Below are positions 34,442 through 46,719 of a DNA stretch of 64,000 nt, one piece after another. The DNA lies in the NCBI GenBank assembly GCA_028023455.1, contig JAQFVV010006216.1, forward strand, positions 4,234,877 through 4,298,876, in the 5' to 3' direction. Under the pieces are notes generated by a model. The model did no database searches. It saw only the letters and a program-made list of their open reading frames with translations, and was not told the DNA's origin. The number at the start of each line of letters is the position of its first letter. The stretch's first letter is position 1. The DNA comes from Epiperipatus broadwayi (taxonomy: Eukaryota; Onychophora; Udeonychophora; Euonychophora; Peripatidae). The translations under genes and the position numbers were made by a program.

Positions 34442-35521
34442 CTACTGGATCCTATCCTTAACCAATGATTCAATTGACTTCATGATTAGTGGGGACATTG
34501 AGATAGGTCTAATGTTAGATAAACTGGATGGATTGGTGAATTTTTTCATGTATGGTACAAGAGCAATTGGATACAGGTCAGGAACACTTTGAAAGTCCCC
34601 GGCCAGCATATCAACTACTCTCCGTACTATTGGAGCTGTGAAATGGCCAAGGTGCAACAATACAAATCGGGGAATGTCATGTAAACCAGGATGCACATGT
34701 TCAGGATAGGATTGAAGCTTCTGGATGATTTGTTCCTCTGTTATATTGTGTTCACCAACTTCTTGTTTATCATTCCAGATGTTACTGATGTCAAACTTTT
34801 GACTTTGGAGTTTTCTCTTGAAGTGCTCATGGATCTTATCTAGCATTGCAGCCCCAGAGTAGTTATGGGTGTCTATGTTGATTAATGATGGGGTAGGTCT
34901 TTTTGCAGCACCAATGGCCCATCTCAGGTAGCTCCGCATCCAATTTTGTTGTGTTGCCAAATAGATCTTTGCCCTTTTTGTCGCAACATATTGTGCAAGC
35001 ACCCTCTGTTTCTCCCTGTACTGTTTCTTTAACAACATGATCTCCCCAATTCCAGCATCAATTGATGATAATTCACTGACTCTCTTGCCACTGAAATCCA
35101 GCTCCCCAAGCAACCTGTTTGGGCCTTTGGTTTTTCGGGTGAAATTGTTTATCAGGGAACTAAATACCCCTACAAAGACTGAAAAAGCCTCAAGAGGTGA
35201 CAATGAGAGAAGCTGGATCTTGTAGAAGAGGATATAAGCTTCCGAGAAGATCCATTCAGGTGTGCTGGCCTTGTTAAGCATACTTATTGTTTTGATTTGG
35301 CATGAGGGGGTTAGTGATATGGGATCCAGTTGAAGGGAAATCAACATGGCCAGATGATCAGAGAATGGAACAATTTGCAATGAGGCATGTAGCTCATGGT
35401 AATGTTCTGGACTATAATAAAGTAAATCAATTAGGGTTTTGTGCTGCCGTGTGTAAAATGAGTATGCATTGGTGGGAAAACACCCCTCCCCACACAACAG
35501 CACTCTGTTGAGTTTATGCAA
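34442..35521 (-). pseudogene. LINE ORF2 endonuclease end, linker and first RT blocks
   Basis: A 359-residue stretch. It starts with the last endonuclease strands: TRQHKTLIDLLYYSP, and PFSDHLAMLISLQL with the catalytic Asp-His. A long linker with basic and helical segments follows, then the first reverse-transcriptase region: FTNPSSLSNIRPISMSPL corresponds to the NWRPISL block of other LINEs. It ends at a frameshift near 34440, and the palm continues in the next frame. Confidence 0.78.
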
Positions 35522-35536
35522 ATATTTTTGATTAAA

Positions 35537-35968
35537 CTATTGATAGGCCATGTTGAAGTCCTCAAACAAAATGACAGGTGGCACTGCTGATGCAAGAATA
35601 GAGTTGATCCTGCCTATTGTGAAGTCGATCTGCCTGTAGACATAAATTAGAATTAATGACATTCCAGAGATTGTGATTTCTATTATAATTAAATCATTGT
35701 TGAGGTATAGAGTTCTGCTTCTTTCTATGTTCAGTTGTTTATTAATGAGAATGGCAACACCTGAGGTGGCTGTGTTTGATTGATAGAACTGAAAGACCCC
35801 AAACTGATCGAGGATTTGTATTATTTTACTGTTGGTATTCAAATGAAGCTTTGTTTCACTCAGGCATACTATATGCATCTGACTATTCTTGAACCATCTT
35901 TGCAGAGCATATGCTCTATCCAAGGAGTTTAATCCTCTGACATTCACACCACCGATGTTAAGTTGCAT
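35537..35968 (-). pseudogene. LINE ORF2 endonuclease, N-terminal part
   Basis: 143 residues open ORF2. GGVNVRGLNSLDRAYALQ gives the first strand and Asn of the apurinic-type endonuclease, and IVCLSETKLH gives the catalytic Glu. SGVAILINK and a final FEDFNMAY, a variant of GDFN with Glu for Gly, follow. A stop and frame change after this block cut the domain; the remaining endonuclease, including SDHLAM, is in the next frame (34442-35521). The overall pattern resembles L1 and Tx1 more than other LINE groups. Confidence 0.78.
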
Positions 35969-36004
35969 GATGATGATGTTTTGGCTAGTCTCCTAATCCG
36001 CACA

Positions 36005-36655
36005 TCAATCTTTTTGCGATTCAATTTGTACCTGAGGTTCTAGTGAGCTTCTGCACTGAGGAGGGTCCATCAAATTGCAGGACATCACTTGTCTCAAGTC
36101 CTCTGAGGTAACTTGTGAGTTTTGCTGGTCCTTGACTGGTCCTCCAATCTGGATATTACAAGGGTGTGACTGCTGCAGCTCTTCCTGGTGTAATTCTTTG
36201 TCTGTGTCTGCCATTCTAGATCTCTTTTTATCATACTTTTTCCTTGGACTCCGGGATCTACCACTCACTGGCCGAGCTATTGCTTCCTCAATGTCAGAAT
36301 CAGACCACAAATTTACAGACTCTTCACCTTGAGAGCCAGAGGAGTCCTGTGTTTTCCTCTTGCCTGTGTGATTCATAGGATGGTCTACAGGACTAGGTGC
36401 TGTAGCTTTACTTTGACTACTGACAGTGGTTATATCTGATATTTCATTTATGAGACACTTGTTCTCTTGGGGTAAAGTGTCTGCCCCTAGCTTGAGCATT
36501 GTTTTTCTAGGGCTGTAATCAACCAACATGAGATTTTCTGGTGTCAGCTTCTTTTCAATTGCATCAATTATGGTACCACTGGGTTCTGTTTGCGGCTTTT
36601 GTTTTTCAGCTAGATCATTAGACCAATTATAATGTCTGCAGAGCTTCATCACCAT
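36005..36655 (-). pseudogene. LINE ORF1, C-terminal tail
   Basis: 216 residues, low in hydrophobic amino acids, with Ser/Arg-rich stretches (ARPVSGRSRSPRKKYDKKRS near the middle). No domain is recognised. It ends 37 bases before the ATG of ORF2. I assign it to ORF1 only from its position and strand. Confidence 0.55.
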
Positions 36656-37430
36656 AGGAAGAGGCTGTGTGCTTCAAGCTATAGGAGGAATCCACACACC
36701 GGTGGGCTCTACTATTCCTGCCCTGACACCTTTGACATATTTTCTTTGGGCAGGCTTTTACTAGATGTGATCTCTCCTGACATATAAAACATTGTGGTTT
36801 CACCCCGCGAAAGGATAGATATAAGGTGCAGTTGGGCTCCTCCAGAACTGAGGGTAAATCAAGTAAAGACACTCCATTCACAAGTTTGATAGTAAAAGCC
36901 ATAGTGTTTGATGGCAGCTCTAGTCCTACTCTTCTTTCGCCCAAGTATTTGAAGGCAGTGATGTTTCCAAATTTGGCCAAGGGTTTCTGCAGGTTTCCAC
37001 TGGTGAAGTTCATATAACAATTCCTTACTATCCCATGCACTACTCTTGGCCTAGCCATATCTATTTTGACAAGATACCTTCCATTGAGAAAATTGTGCTC
37101 TCGCCTGAAAATCTCTTTCTGAATTATATTCTGGAATTCCACCACAAAGTGTCTTCTGTTAGGGTGGTGATACACCCTTTTAATTGCATCAGCTAGCTGG
37201 TTTTCTTTTATTAGTGAGAATAATTGATCAGTTGGAAATTGGAAGAGATTGCATTTATTATTTGTAGTAGTCAAAATCAGAGTATGATCATTATTATAGT
37301 TTTGAAATGAATTATACAGAGTCAGAGGTAGCCTGTCATTGAATTCAGTGCTCACTGCTTCATAACTATCAATGTCTATTGGGGCATCTTTTAATTCAGT
37401 GTTGTGCACATTGAACTCACTGGTCATCAT
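36627..37430 (-). pseudogene. LINE ORF1, zinc-knuckle part
   Basis: A 267-residue stretch with an RNA-binding-like central region (for example VVEFQNIIQKEIFRREHNFL, then FGNITAFKYLGERRVGLEL) and, near the C-terminus, a CCHC zinc knuckle CFICQERSHLVKAC. A second Cys/His cluster follows (CQRCQGRNSRAHRC). This layout is that of gag-like ORF1 proteins of Tx1-type LINEs, which coat the element RNA. It overlaps the next frame at 36627-36655, suggesting one more frameshift in a longer original ORF1. Confidence 0.75.
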
Positions 37431-38395
37431 ATTTTCCTCCTCATCAAATCAATAAGAAATCTTCCTAACATTTGATCTTTTGGAGTTTGGTTTTTCATTG
37501 TGCTCTCTCCCTTTCCAGCTGCCATAGCATGGGTTATGGTATTATTTGAGTTGAGAGCACTTGCACTAGATTTTAACTTATCTGCATATGACATGATTTT
37601 AGTAGTCATAGAAGTATTAGATTTATAGACATTTTGAATATTTACATTACTATTAAGCCAAGAAAATTGTGTTCTTTTTTGCATTTCCTGCTTTTGAGGT
37701 ATGGTAGAAAAAGGCTGAGAATGTGGAGTATTTCTACTGTTCTGCCAAATTTCCCAATCATTCATATTATTTTTAAGTAGATTCCTTCCCCTTTGTAATA
37801 TTTTTTTAGGCATCAAAACCTCTTGAGGATCAATATTTTCCACTGTTGTATCATGTTTGGCACTTGGGATTATGATTCCAGTGTTTTTCTCCTGAAATTG
37901 GCCTTCTTTATTGTGAGATCCAGACACTTCCAGTACAGCGCCATCTGTGGTGTCTATTTTTGTGAAATTTTTAGTTCCAACCAGTTCCAATTTTGCATTT
38001 ATTACTGTGGGCTTATTTTTGACTTTTGCCTTCTGAGATTTTTGAGTATTGAGCAAATGTTGATCAATCATTGGTATCCTAACTTTGTTTTGAGTTTCTA
38101 TTAATTTTTCTGTGATATTTTTATAAGAATCTGGTGTTTTTGTTATAACATTATTTTTGGTTTCATTCTCAATTTTACTCTTTTTATCAGAATTTTTTGT
38201 CATTGTATTTAGCATAGATTTCTGGGGTATATAATCATTGTTGATACTATTTTGGGTTACTGTGACAGGTTTTTTAAGGTTTTCTTTAATTTTACTGTTT
38301 GAATTCTGAGTGTTACAGCTCATTTTCTTTCTGCTCTGTTTAGACTGAGGTTTCTCCCCAGAATCCATTTTGAACTGTTTATCAAAATGTTTCAC
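37427..38395 (-). pseudogene. LINE ORF1, N-terminal part
   Basis: A 322-residue polar stretch rich in Lys, Asn, Gln, Ser and Thr, without a recognised fold. It lies at the 5' end of the LINE, where the nucleic-acid-binding ORF1 protein is expected. The start ATG at 38395 is about 195 bases inside the element. Its stop codon overlaps the ATG of the next frame (ATGA at 37427-37430). That overlap could be a frameshift within a formerly single ORF1 or a genuine stop-restart junction. Confidence 0.6.
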
Positions 38396-38604
38396 AATGG
38401 AAATGAAGTTCTAATAATCTAATTTCCCTTTTTTAAAGCCTTTAATCTTCTGAATATTTAAGAAAGGCTCTTACCTTTGCTGTAATCGTAATAAGAGGTC
38501 AATTTTTCAACAAATTCACAGTAAATCCAATACAAATAAAATTACTTGATGTGTCCCTTTATTTGCTAGTCTGTGCCATCTAGTGACACAAATAAAAGTA
38601 ACTT

Positions 38605-39670
38605 CAATTTTGATTTACCAAACATACACAAAAAAAAACAACCCCTTTCTCCAAATAATTGTTGACGGCAATCAAATATAAAATAAAAAGGAAGGTAAAC
38701 TTAGTATTTAATCATCATCCAAAAACACCCACCCGTCTCACTAATTATTGTCAGCAATCAAATGCACACCATCACTAAAAGTAACATAAACTACTACTCT
38801 TTAAACGGTTACACCCCTTTCCCCAATAATTGTTGTCTACAATCGTACATACAAAAAAACACTCCTCCCAATAATTAGTATCGGCAATCAAATGTAAACC
38901 AATCAAAGTAAGACTGTAACTTAAAACTACTATTGTTTAAACAGTTAACCTACCCCTTCACCCAATAATTGTCTACAACCGTACACACAAAAAAACACCC
39001 CTCCCAATAATTAGTGTCAATCAAATGTAAACCAATCAAAGTAAGACGGTAACTTATATAAACGTAACCCAAATTACTATTTGAAATTACACCGAAAAAC
39101 CTTTTGTCAATAAAAATTAAACAACTATTATTGTCTCATTGTCAAAAATATTTATTCGTAAAAACAAAAATCATAATTTATAAACGAAAGGAAGTCATAT
39201 CGGTCGTCAATCAAATGTAAATCGATAAAAGTAACGATTTTAATTTTTATTTAAACATGCACACGCGAAAAAAAAAACAACAACACTTCTCCCGATAATT
39301 GTCGGCAATCAAATGTAAACCTATCAAAGTAACGTAAATTATTATTTAATCATACACAAAAACACCCCTCCTACTAATTGTCAGCAATCAAATGGAAACC
39401 TATCAAAGTAATGTCAATTATTATTTAAAGATCCATCCAAAAAAAACCCGTTCTCTTAAATTTTGGCAATTCAATTTTACAAAAACAGTAATACTATTTA
39501 AAAAAAAAACAAATTACCATTTGAACACACACCAAAAAAGACCCTCCTCTTGTCAATAAAAATTAAAAAAAAAAAAACTTATTATACCATCGTCAAAAAT
39601 ATTTGGGAAAAATAATTCAGAAACGAAAGAAAGTAAACTTTGTAAACAAACACACAAAAAAAGTCAATAT
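38605..39670. repeat. Internal tandem repeats, right part
   Basis: About seven or eight degenerate copies of a 110-150 bp unit with AATAATTGTTGTC or TAATTGTCGGC, CAATCAAATGTAAACC, ATCAAAGTAAC and ACACAAAAAAACACCCCTCC words. This continues the array interrupted by the LINE. Confidence 0.82.
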
Positions 39671-39713
39671 TAATAGAGAATCGCTGGCCAGGGAACGTTA
39701 TATTGTTTTTGAT

Positions 39714-39761
39714 TAGAAATCGTGCCTCTAGCGACTGACACGAAGGATCAGATGACAACCT
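39714..39761 (-). repeat. Right terminal inverted repeat
   Basis: Reverse complement of the left repeat. It contains CTCTAGCG and ACACGAAGGATCA and ends ATGACAACCT. Confidence 0.85.
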
Positions 39762-42700
39762 AATAATTAATTAACATAATCATTAAAGGCTGTTTTTATT
39801 TTTTTTAAAAAAATGAAATTAAAATCATTTTAGAATCTCAAAAAATATTAAATAATAAAATATATATGCTGGAGGATTTAACTTATCAGTGATCAAGAAA
39901 TTGCTATTTTGAGAAAAAAAAAAGATATTAAACTGCTATGAAAGAATTAAACAACATGATTCATATTTTTTTATATACTTTCAATATTGAATTATGAAAC
40001 ATATCTTATTGTTAAATTAAAATATGTAAATGTCAGTGTGCGAATACACATGTAAAAAATTTTATAATTATGTTATGACTTCAGATATGTTCAGAAATTA
40101 TACAGCATGTCTGTATGGATATATATATATATAGGTGTTTTATTAGAACATGTAAAACACAATGTAATAATTTGAATTTTGTATTAATCATGTAAATCAC
40201 AATGTAGTAAATTTTTATTTATCAAAATCAGAAAGCTTATATATGTGTAAACTTATTCTAAAGACCTTAATATCATTTTTTATTATTATTAATAAACTTG
40301 TATTCAATTGTTAAAATTATTCCAGTGACTTGATTCTAAATATTTTTAGGATATATTGTTACATCATCTCTTGATCATTATAACAGTAATAGAGCTTATG
40401 TTCTCTGAGCTAAATTTGAGTAAAATTGTCTGATATATAAAAATAAATGTGTTTTTGGGCATCCAGTGATGATAGTATTCCCATTGATCATCATTGTACT
40501 GGTTGGCGCTAAGAGTATATTTTTTAAAGCCCGTGTACTACATTTTATTTTAGTCTTATTAGAATTTAAGTTTATGGTTAGCCAGTACATTAATGGCACT
40601 AAATGGCCAGAACATTGATGATGATCAACATATTTTAATATCTCAGTATTATAAATTTTATGGTTGTATATTCTTCTAATGGATTAGCATTTAAGTTTGT
40701 GTATCCAGATTAATGTTTAAATAATTGCCCCAAGCTGATAGACTAAATAGTTGGTCTGGTCTGCAGGAGACCCATTTCAAATCCAGTCACAAGATTGACT
40801 TGATTTATTTGATTGATCATTCATGATGATGAAGGGTTATTTTGAGTATTACTTTTATGTATTGATAATGCTGGTGGATTTATAGTTAATCATAGTTACT
40901 CTAAGGGGTTAACTGGGCTGATCTTTCAGAGATCTCATTCTCTTAAAATATAACATTACTTTAATATCTTATACTTTAATAATCTTATATCTAAAATATA
41001 CTTTAAATATTATTACCTTATATATTAAAATTTCATTATTTCTTATATATTATAGATATTAAACATTTGATTTAATATCATACCTTTAATATTGTGTCTC
41101 ATTATTTAAATTAATTGAAATATTATTTATTTGGGGTGGATGTTGATGTTTTCCACCAACCCATCCAACTTCTACCCAGATACCCTATCCTGTTATAATA
41201 TGTATTAGTAAAAAAATTACAGCATGAAATATGTAAGTATTAAGAACCAAGATCTCTTCAATCATTATGTATAAATTGTACATGTAAATCTTTATTTGTA
41301 GAAATGGAAATCAAGGCTTGAAGATAAAGAAAAAAATGATTCCATCAGATAATATACCACTGATATACTCATACATGATAATGATCATGTTTAATTAGAA
41401 ACCAAAATGGAAAGCAGCTAACAATAGATTAAGCAAGATATAGAGCAACAACAATAATGGTAATTCAGCATTTAGGCCATGAACAGATTCTAGTTAAAAC
41501 TATTGTGATGCTTTCAGAATATAGATCTTTCAATAAGAGGTTCTCAAATTTTTATGGATATAGATATCAAACTTTTTAACTCTGGGTTTATTTGTCTTTA
41601 TTGTACCTACTCATCTTTCTCTTAGATGTATTGACTTATCAAGTCCATGTTGAGAAGCCATTTTCATATTTATGCTATATAATAACCAAAATCATTTCAC
41701 ATACTGAATATGATTAATCTTTTCCTAAACAAAAAATGATTTTATCATACTATGGGTGCAGAATTATATGTATGAAGAGCATTGCTATTAATTATTTTAA
41801 ATTGGCACAATAAAGTTTAACTTGAAATATTGTGTATTGAGTCATTGGCATGATCCTAAATCATATATTTGGATAAATATTTTAATTCCACATGATAAAG
41901 ATTCATGTATTTGCACACAACTATCAGTTCAACTAATGTAAAATAAATCAATAATACTTTTCTTCCATTAGTTTTGACACCCATTATTAATCAGTTATCA
42001 TAACTTCCATTCTGCATATGCTATTATCTTGAACTGACATTCTTGTTTAAATTACTGAAGATCAGATAAATCAGGGACCCTGGGTTTAACTACCATTTTA
42101 TTTTATTATGATCTGGTCTAACTAGTTAATTGGCATAATTTATTTATGTGAAATCTATATGGATTATTTAGTTTAAAGAATTTACTCCAAACATATTATT
42201 ATGACCATTTAAAAAGTAAATAAAATACTGAAAATTATTATGCACAAATATTATTCATAAAGCTTTGTGCAGGCTTTTCCCATCACTACAGACTCTTTTT
42301 TGTTCACTTTCTTGTTTGTTAAAAATATTGAAATGTCATAGAAAAAAGTCATGACATCAGATGAAAATAATTTTAAAGAGTTAAAAGCTGTGCAATGCCA
42401 AAAAAAGTTAAGCATAATAAATATCCTAGATAGGAGTTTATAGAGTAGTGATAATGTAGTTTAACTTATTACCTTTTATGACTGCCTAAGATGCTCAAGA
42501 ATTTTCAAATTATAAACATCCAGTTTAAGCTTAATATTAACGGAAATCTATGTAGTCTACTCATGCGCTTTTTACATCTTCATTTCCATCTTTCTAGTTT
42601 CAGAAAAGATAAGTTTTATTTTTCTACAATAAAAAATAATTTTTGTGATCACAAATTGAATTTTTTTTTGTCTTTCTCCCAGGTTTTTCATTGTTAACAA

Positions 42701-45652
42701 AATAATATTCAACTTTTTACTGATGTATTTAAAGAATGAACATTATTGGAAGCCGATGATAAGTATTTTATATATTTTTTAATTATTATTTGAATTTATA
42801 TTTGATAAAAAGTATACGAAAAAATTATTATTGAAACTAACATAAGCTGATCAAAAAAATAGCTCGTGATTGTGTAAATTTATATCGTGAAAATTTATAT
42901 CTACATTTTTTGGTATGATGTGGGCTTGGGTCCAGTATTTGAATTAGGTGATACGAGACAAAGATAAACATATTTTGCAAATATTATGACCCGATTAAAA
43001 TTTTTTTGTTTTGTCTGTATTTTAATAATGATAAAAATACGCAAATCTAATAGTAAAGATTTTGACAGTATATAAACTTGGGTCAATTATACATTACTGC
43101 AATGTAAATTTCAGAGCTGCATATCAAATGCAGAGATGGCAGTTGATGAAGCTATTACTAAATTTATGGTCATAGTAATGTGAAGCAATATAAACCCTCA
43201 AAACCTATAAAGATATGATAAATAATACTACATTGCACTGACTTTAAACTACTAACTTATGTACCTCAAGCTTAACTCTATAATGAATTTAGTATTTCAT
43301 TCACTTCTTATTTTATTTTGTATATAGTGACTATTTTAGTAGTAATTTTTAATAAAGTACAAACATTATTGAAGTTCTTTATTATAATATTTAAATTATA
43401 CTAATTATTGATCAATATTAACTACTTGTTATAAGGGATGTTATTAAAGATGACATATTCATTGTCCCCTGTATGGAAATACATTTTGAAGGGCTACTAG
43501 GAAAAATGAAAGGTGCTAATGTCTTTATTCTATAAAATTTTCAAGTAATGGATTACTTTAGGTAAGTATTATTACATACTAATTTTTTAGAAATTTTATG
43601 ATGAATCCAACTAATCTATTAACAAAAATATTTTAAGCTGCATGCATGATAATTTTGAATTTATGAAATATGAAAATTATTTAAAATATTAACTTTTATT
43701 CTTTTTTTTATTACTTTGAATATCAATGACTATATTTTTTTCATCTTAATTATATTCTTTGTTTTATGTTTCAAACAATATATATTGTCATTTTTGAGTA
43801 ATACAAGCTTATGATAAAATTTATGGCTTAACATAATTTTTTAACTATTCAATATGGCTGCTTCGCCAGCTTACGAGTTAAACACTGATATGAATATATA
43901 TTTTGTAGCAAAAAGTAGGCTAAATATAATTTAGAATAATTTTTTTTTAAAAAAAATTTTTTTTAAGGAGATAGATGGTTTTAAAATATAAGAGGAAAAT
44001 TTAAAACAAAGTAAGAAAAAGAATTGCTTTTATTTTTTAAATTTAAATAAGATAATTAAGATTCATTGTTTTAATCTCTGTAGTAAAAAAGTTTTTTCCG
44101 AAATGAAAAAAAAAAACAAGAGAAAGTAATTTTTTAAAGAATTGAAGGAATGTTTACTTATGTTTTCTCTGGGTGACAATAACCCAATAAAAAAAAAAGA
44201 GAAATGAATTTTCAATAGAAAAAAAAAGGTTTTATTAAATTTTGTTTTGTTCTCATTAAATATTGTACAATTATTTGAAATAATGTTTACATATATGTTC
44301 TCCAAGTTAAAATAATTTTATTATCAAAATTTTGTACGAAAAAAGTTGTAGCTTACATATTTTAATTAATTAAAAATAAGAGATAAGGGTAAATGGGGAC
44401 AGATGCACTTTGGACATAGATTTAAATGGTCATTACATGTTTTATTTCTTTTTCTTCACTCAAACTTATTGTCTGAAATATATTTACTGTGAATGCTGGC
44501 TAATGAACCTTAAACACCAGAAAAGCTGGGTTCTACTTTGGTCATTGTATTCCAGATAAAGTCAACTGGCTATTGATTTTGTATGTCCTGTACAATGAAT
44601 AATATCAGGTGTTGCAAAAATTGTAGATGTAACTTACCCATGTGTGTTTATTGATCTGGACACATTATAGTCCCAAGTAATTCACTGTAGAAGGTTCACA
44701 AAGAGCATGAAATCTAAGAACAAACCTAACCTGCCATTGCTGAGGTATGTTTACCCACTATATATTTGCTGTAAATCCATCAAATAGAAGCATTTTCTTA
44801 TTGAGGAAAATGTCATGTATGCAAATGTATATATCAGAAGAATCCAGAGCTTAAGTTACACATAGTGTGTAAAGTGAACTAAAGATCTTGGGGGGGGGGG
44901 GACCAAATCTATAAATGAATAAATAATATGAATTCAAATAAAGAGAGGAAAAAAAAACAAATCTAAACAAATGACTTAAAAATCATTACTTGCCTATTTT
45001 TTTACGATCAAAATTCAAACAATCATTGCAATTGCTTATTTTTAATTATTATTAATGTTAATAGTGAACATGTTAAATCAAACTGGATCAAAATATGTGT
45101 AGGGAGTTTTATAATTAATAGAGGAATTTTATTATTATGTTAATAAATATTTAATTTTGTTAGTTTGTTAAACTGGCTTGTTCTTTTTCCTTTTAATTTC
45201 TCACTATTCAAATAAATGAGTGAACTTCTCATATTGCTAAATAGATTGTGTATATAATATTTATTTTGATAGGGTCACAATATGGTAGTCAGTGAGATAG
45301 GATTCTTGCTGAATAGCATTAACTGTGGATATGGGTTATTAATACTGATCAGGAAAGGCAGTTCATATCACTTCTGCGAATATTTCAATTCTTTAGAATG
45401 ACATCTAAATTTAAACTCAAATCAGATATAAAAGTATATATTCATGAGGAATTTCTCCTTTAGGTAAATCAGTGTGGGGATGATGGTCTTGAAATGTAGT
45501 CATGGTCTATAAGATTTATATATAGTCATGATTCAGTCTGACCATTAAAATAATTTTCTAGAATAAATTTAATAAAGTTATCCCTCTTATCATGAGTAAT
45601 GAAACCATTATTTCTCTTGCAACATATACATGGTAATAACCTTGACTGTCTA
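39762..45652. other. AT-rich non-coding DNA
   Basis: Almost 6 kb without a recognisable gene, RNA or transposon terminus. Frames at 40396, 42491, 42901 and 44063 are short, AT-driven and match nothing known. A G run lies near 44891. Confidence 0.5.
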
Positions 45653-46475
45653 ATACAGGTGGTGCTCGACTTTCATACAATTTGCTATTTCATACACATT
45701 CGTACTTTTGATTTTTATCTATATGTATGACAAAATGTACATTTTCATATAATGATTTTCCCTTTCTCATGGACTATTAGTCACTACTACTTCCTGACCT
45801 CTCTAACATTAACCACTTCCATTTTCAGCATCACAGATTCAATCTTGAGCGGGGATGTTTTGAGTTAGTGTGTATTGATAAGTTGTGTCTTGTCAGTTTA
45901 TGTTAGAATGTGTGCTATCACTTTATGTACATTTCTATTTTGGTGAAAAAATTTGCCCTTAATTCATAAACATGAATGAAAAATGAAAAAACAGCAGTGT
46001 TGATACAGACAAAAAGAAATTACGGTCTCATAATCTCCATATGATTGAGATGAAAATAGTGAATCTTTTGCTTCAATCAATCATATAATTTAAGCTGCTT
46101 AACAATATGTTCGTTCATGAAAAACAAGAACAAAATTAAGGAATATCTCCAAATTCATACACTGTCAAGTAATCTTCATTATGCTGTAAAAAATTTTTTA
46201 ATATTATTCGTTTAGATTATACATAAATGATTATGTCGCACGTATCTATATACTGTATTTAGCCTAATTTTTTTCTCAAAATATGAAAATTTATATATTA
46301 AAAATTCTTTGAACTTTTTTTAAAAAATAGAAACTTAATAGTTAGCAGAAATTTATATATATACATGTACTTTGAAAACCCTTGTTTTTTTTTACATTGC
46401 TCTACTTTTGTACATTTCAACTTTCATATACATTTTCAAAAACCAATTATGTACGAAAGTAGAGAACAAATAATC
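45653..46475 (+). mobile_element. Tigger/pogo-like DNA transposon remnant
   Basis: The left end reads TACAGGTGGTGCTCGACTTT with a possible TA target. Toward the right, ATGTACGAAAGTAGAGAAC (46449-46467) is an imperfect inverted match to CTCGACTTTCATACAAT. Tigger-type elements typically start CAGG and insert at TA. Inside, a decayed N-terminal transposase is readable on the plus strand. The right terminus is poorly defined and much of the transposase is lost. Confidence 0.5.
46003..46190 (+). pseudogene. Tigger/Jerky-like transposase, N-terminal DNA-binding fragment
   Basis: Two frames on the plus strand give KKKLRSHNLHMIEMKIVNLL (46011-46070) and then NKNKIKEYLQIHTLSSNLHY (about 46125-46185). 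They match the helix-turn-helix (psq/CENP-B type) start of Tigger and Jerky transposases, where a KLEIIK..L helix is followed by an IKKNKxKIxEYL helix. Stops and a frameshift lie between them. The catalytic domain is absent. Confidence 0.5.
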
Positions 46476-46719
46476 TTTGATTCAGTGAGAACAGAGAAGA
46501 GCCTAATAGTTAAAATAATAACTGATGTTGATTTGATAGAATAATAATTGATTTCAAATAATGTTAAGAGAAAATATAAGAATGAAAAGTTAAAAATTAG
46601 TGTATAAGAAATAATAGGAAAACTGGTGACAAATAGCCATAATATAAAAAGAGAAAAGGCTATAACAGAGTGGAAGAATGGATGAGCACACTAATTGGAA
46701 TATATAAATAAGTAAAATA

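Larger units (their letters stand above)
32633..38604 (-). mobile_element. L1/Tx1-like LINE with poly(A) tail and 15-bp target duplication
   Basis: A perfect 15-bp direct repeat AAATAAAAGTAACTT (32633-32647 and 38590-38604) encloses a minus-strand element of 5942 bp (32648-38589). The plus-strand T run at 32648 is its poly(A) tail, and the 5' end begins GTCACTAGATGGCACAG. An ORF1 with zinc knuckles is followed by ORF2 with endonuclease, reverse transcriptase and a C-terminal Cys/His region. ORF2 begins NVRGLNS...AYALQRWF...IVCLSETK, like L1 and Tx1 proteins. It is full-length or close to it, but several frameshifts inactivate it. It sits inside the repeat array of the surrounding Merlin-type transposon, so it is the younger insertion. 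Confidence 0.88.
31318..39761. mobile_element. Merlin-type DNA transposon carrying tandem repeats and a nested LINE
   Basis: Terminal inverted repeats of about 48 bp start AGGTTGTCAT at 31318 and end ATGACAACCT at 39761; they share TGATCCTTCGTGT and CGCTAGAGGC. Flanking AATA on both sides (31314-31317, 39762-39765) may be part of a target duplication, though Merlin elements usually make 8-9 bp. Just inside the left end lies an N-terminal Merlin transposase fragment (plus strand). The rest is an array of related non-coding repeats, into which an L1/Tx1-like LINE has inserted (32648-38589). Without the LINE and one copy of its duplication the element is about 2.5 kb. The C-terminal transposase half is missing, so it is non-autonomous. 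Confidence 0.72.

Noticed and set aside
31318-39761. Polinton/Maverick-type large self-synthesising transposon
   Set aside because: Terminal inverted repeats and about 8 kb length fit superficially, but there is no polymerase B, integrase, ATPase or capsid gene. The coding content is a nested LINE and a Merlin transposase fragment.
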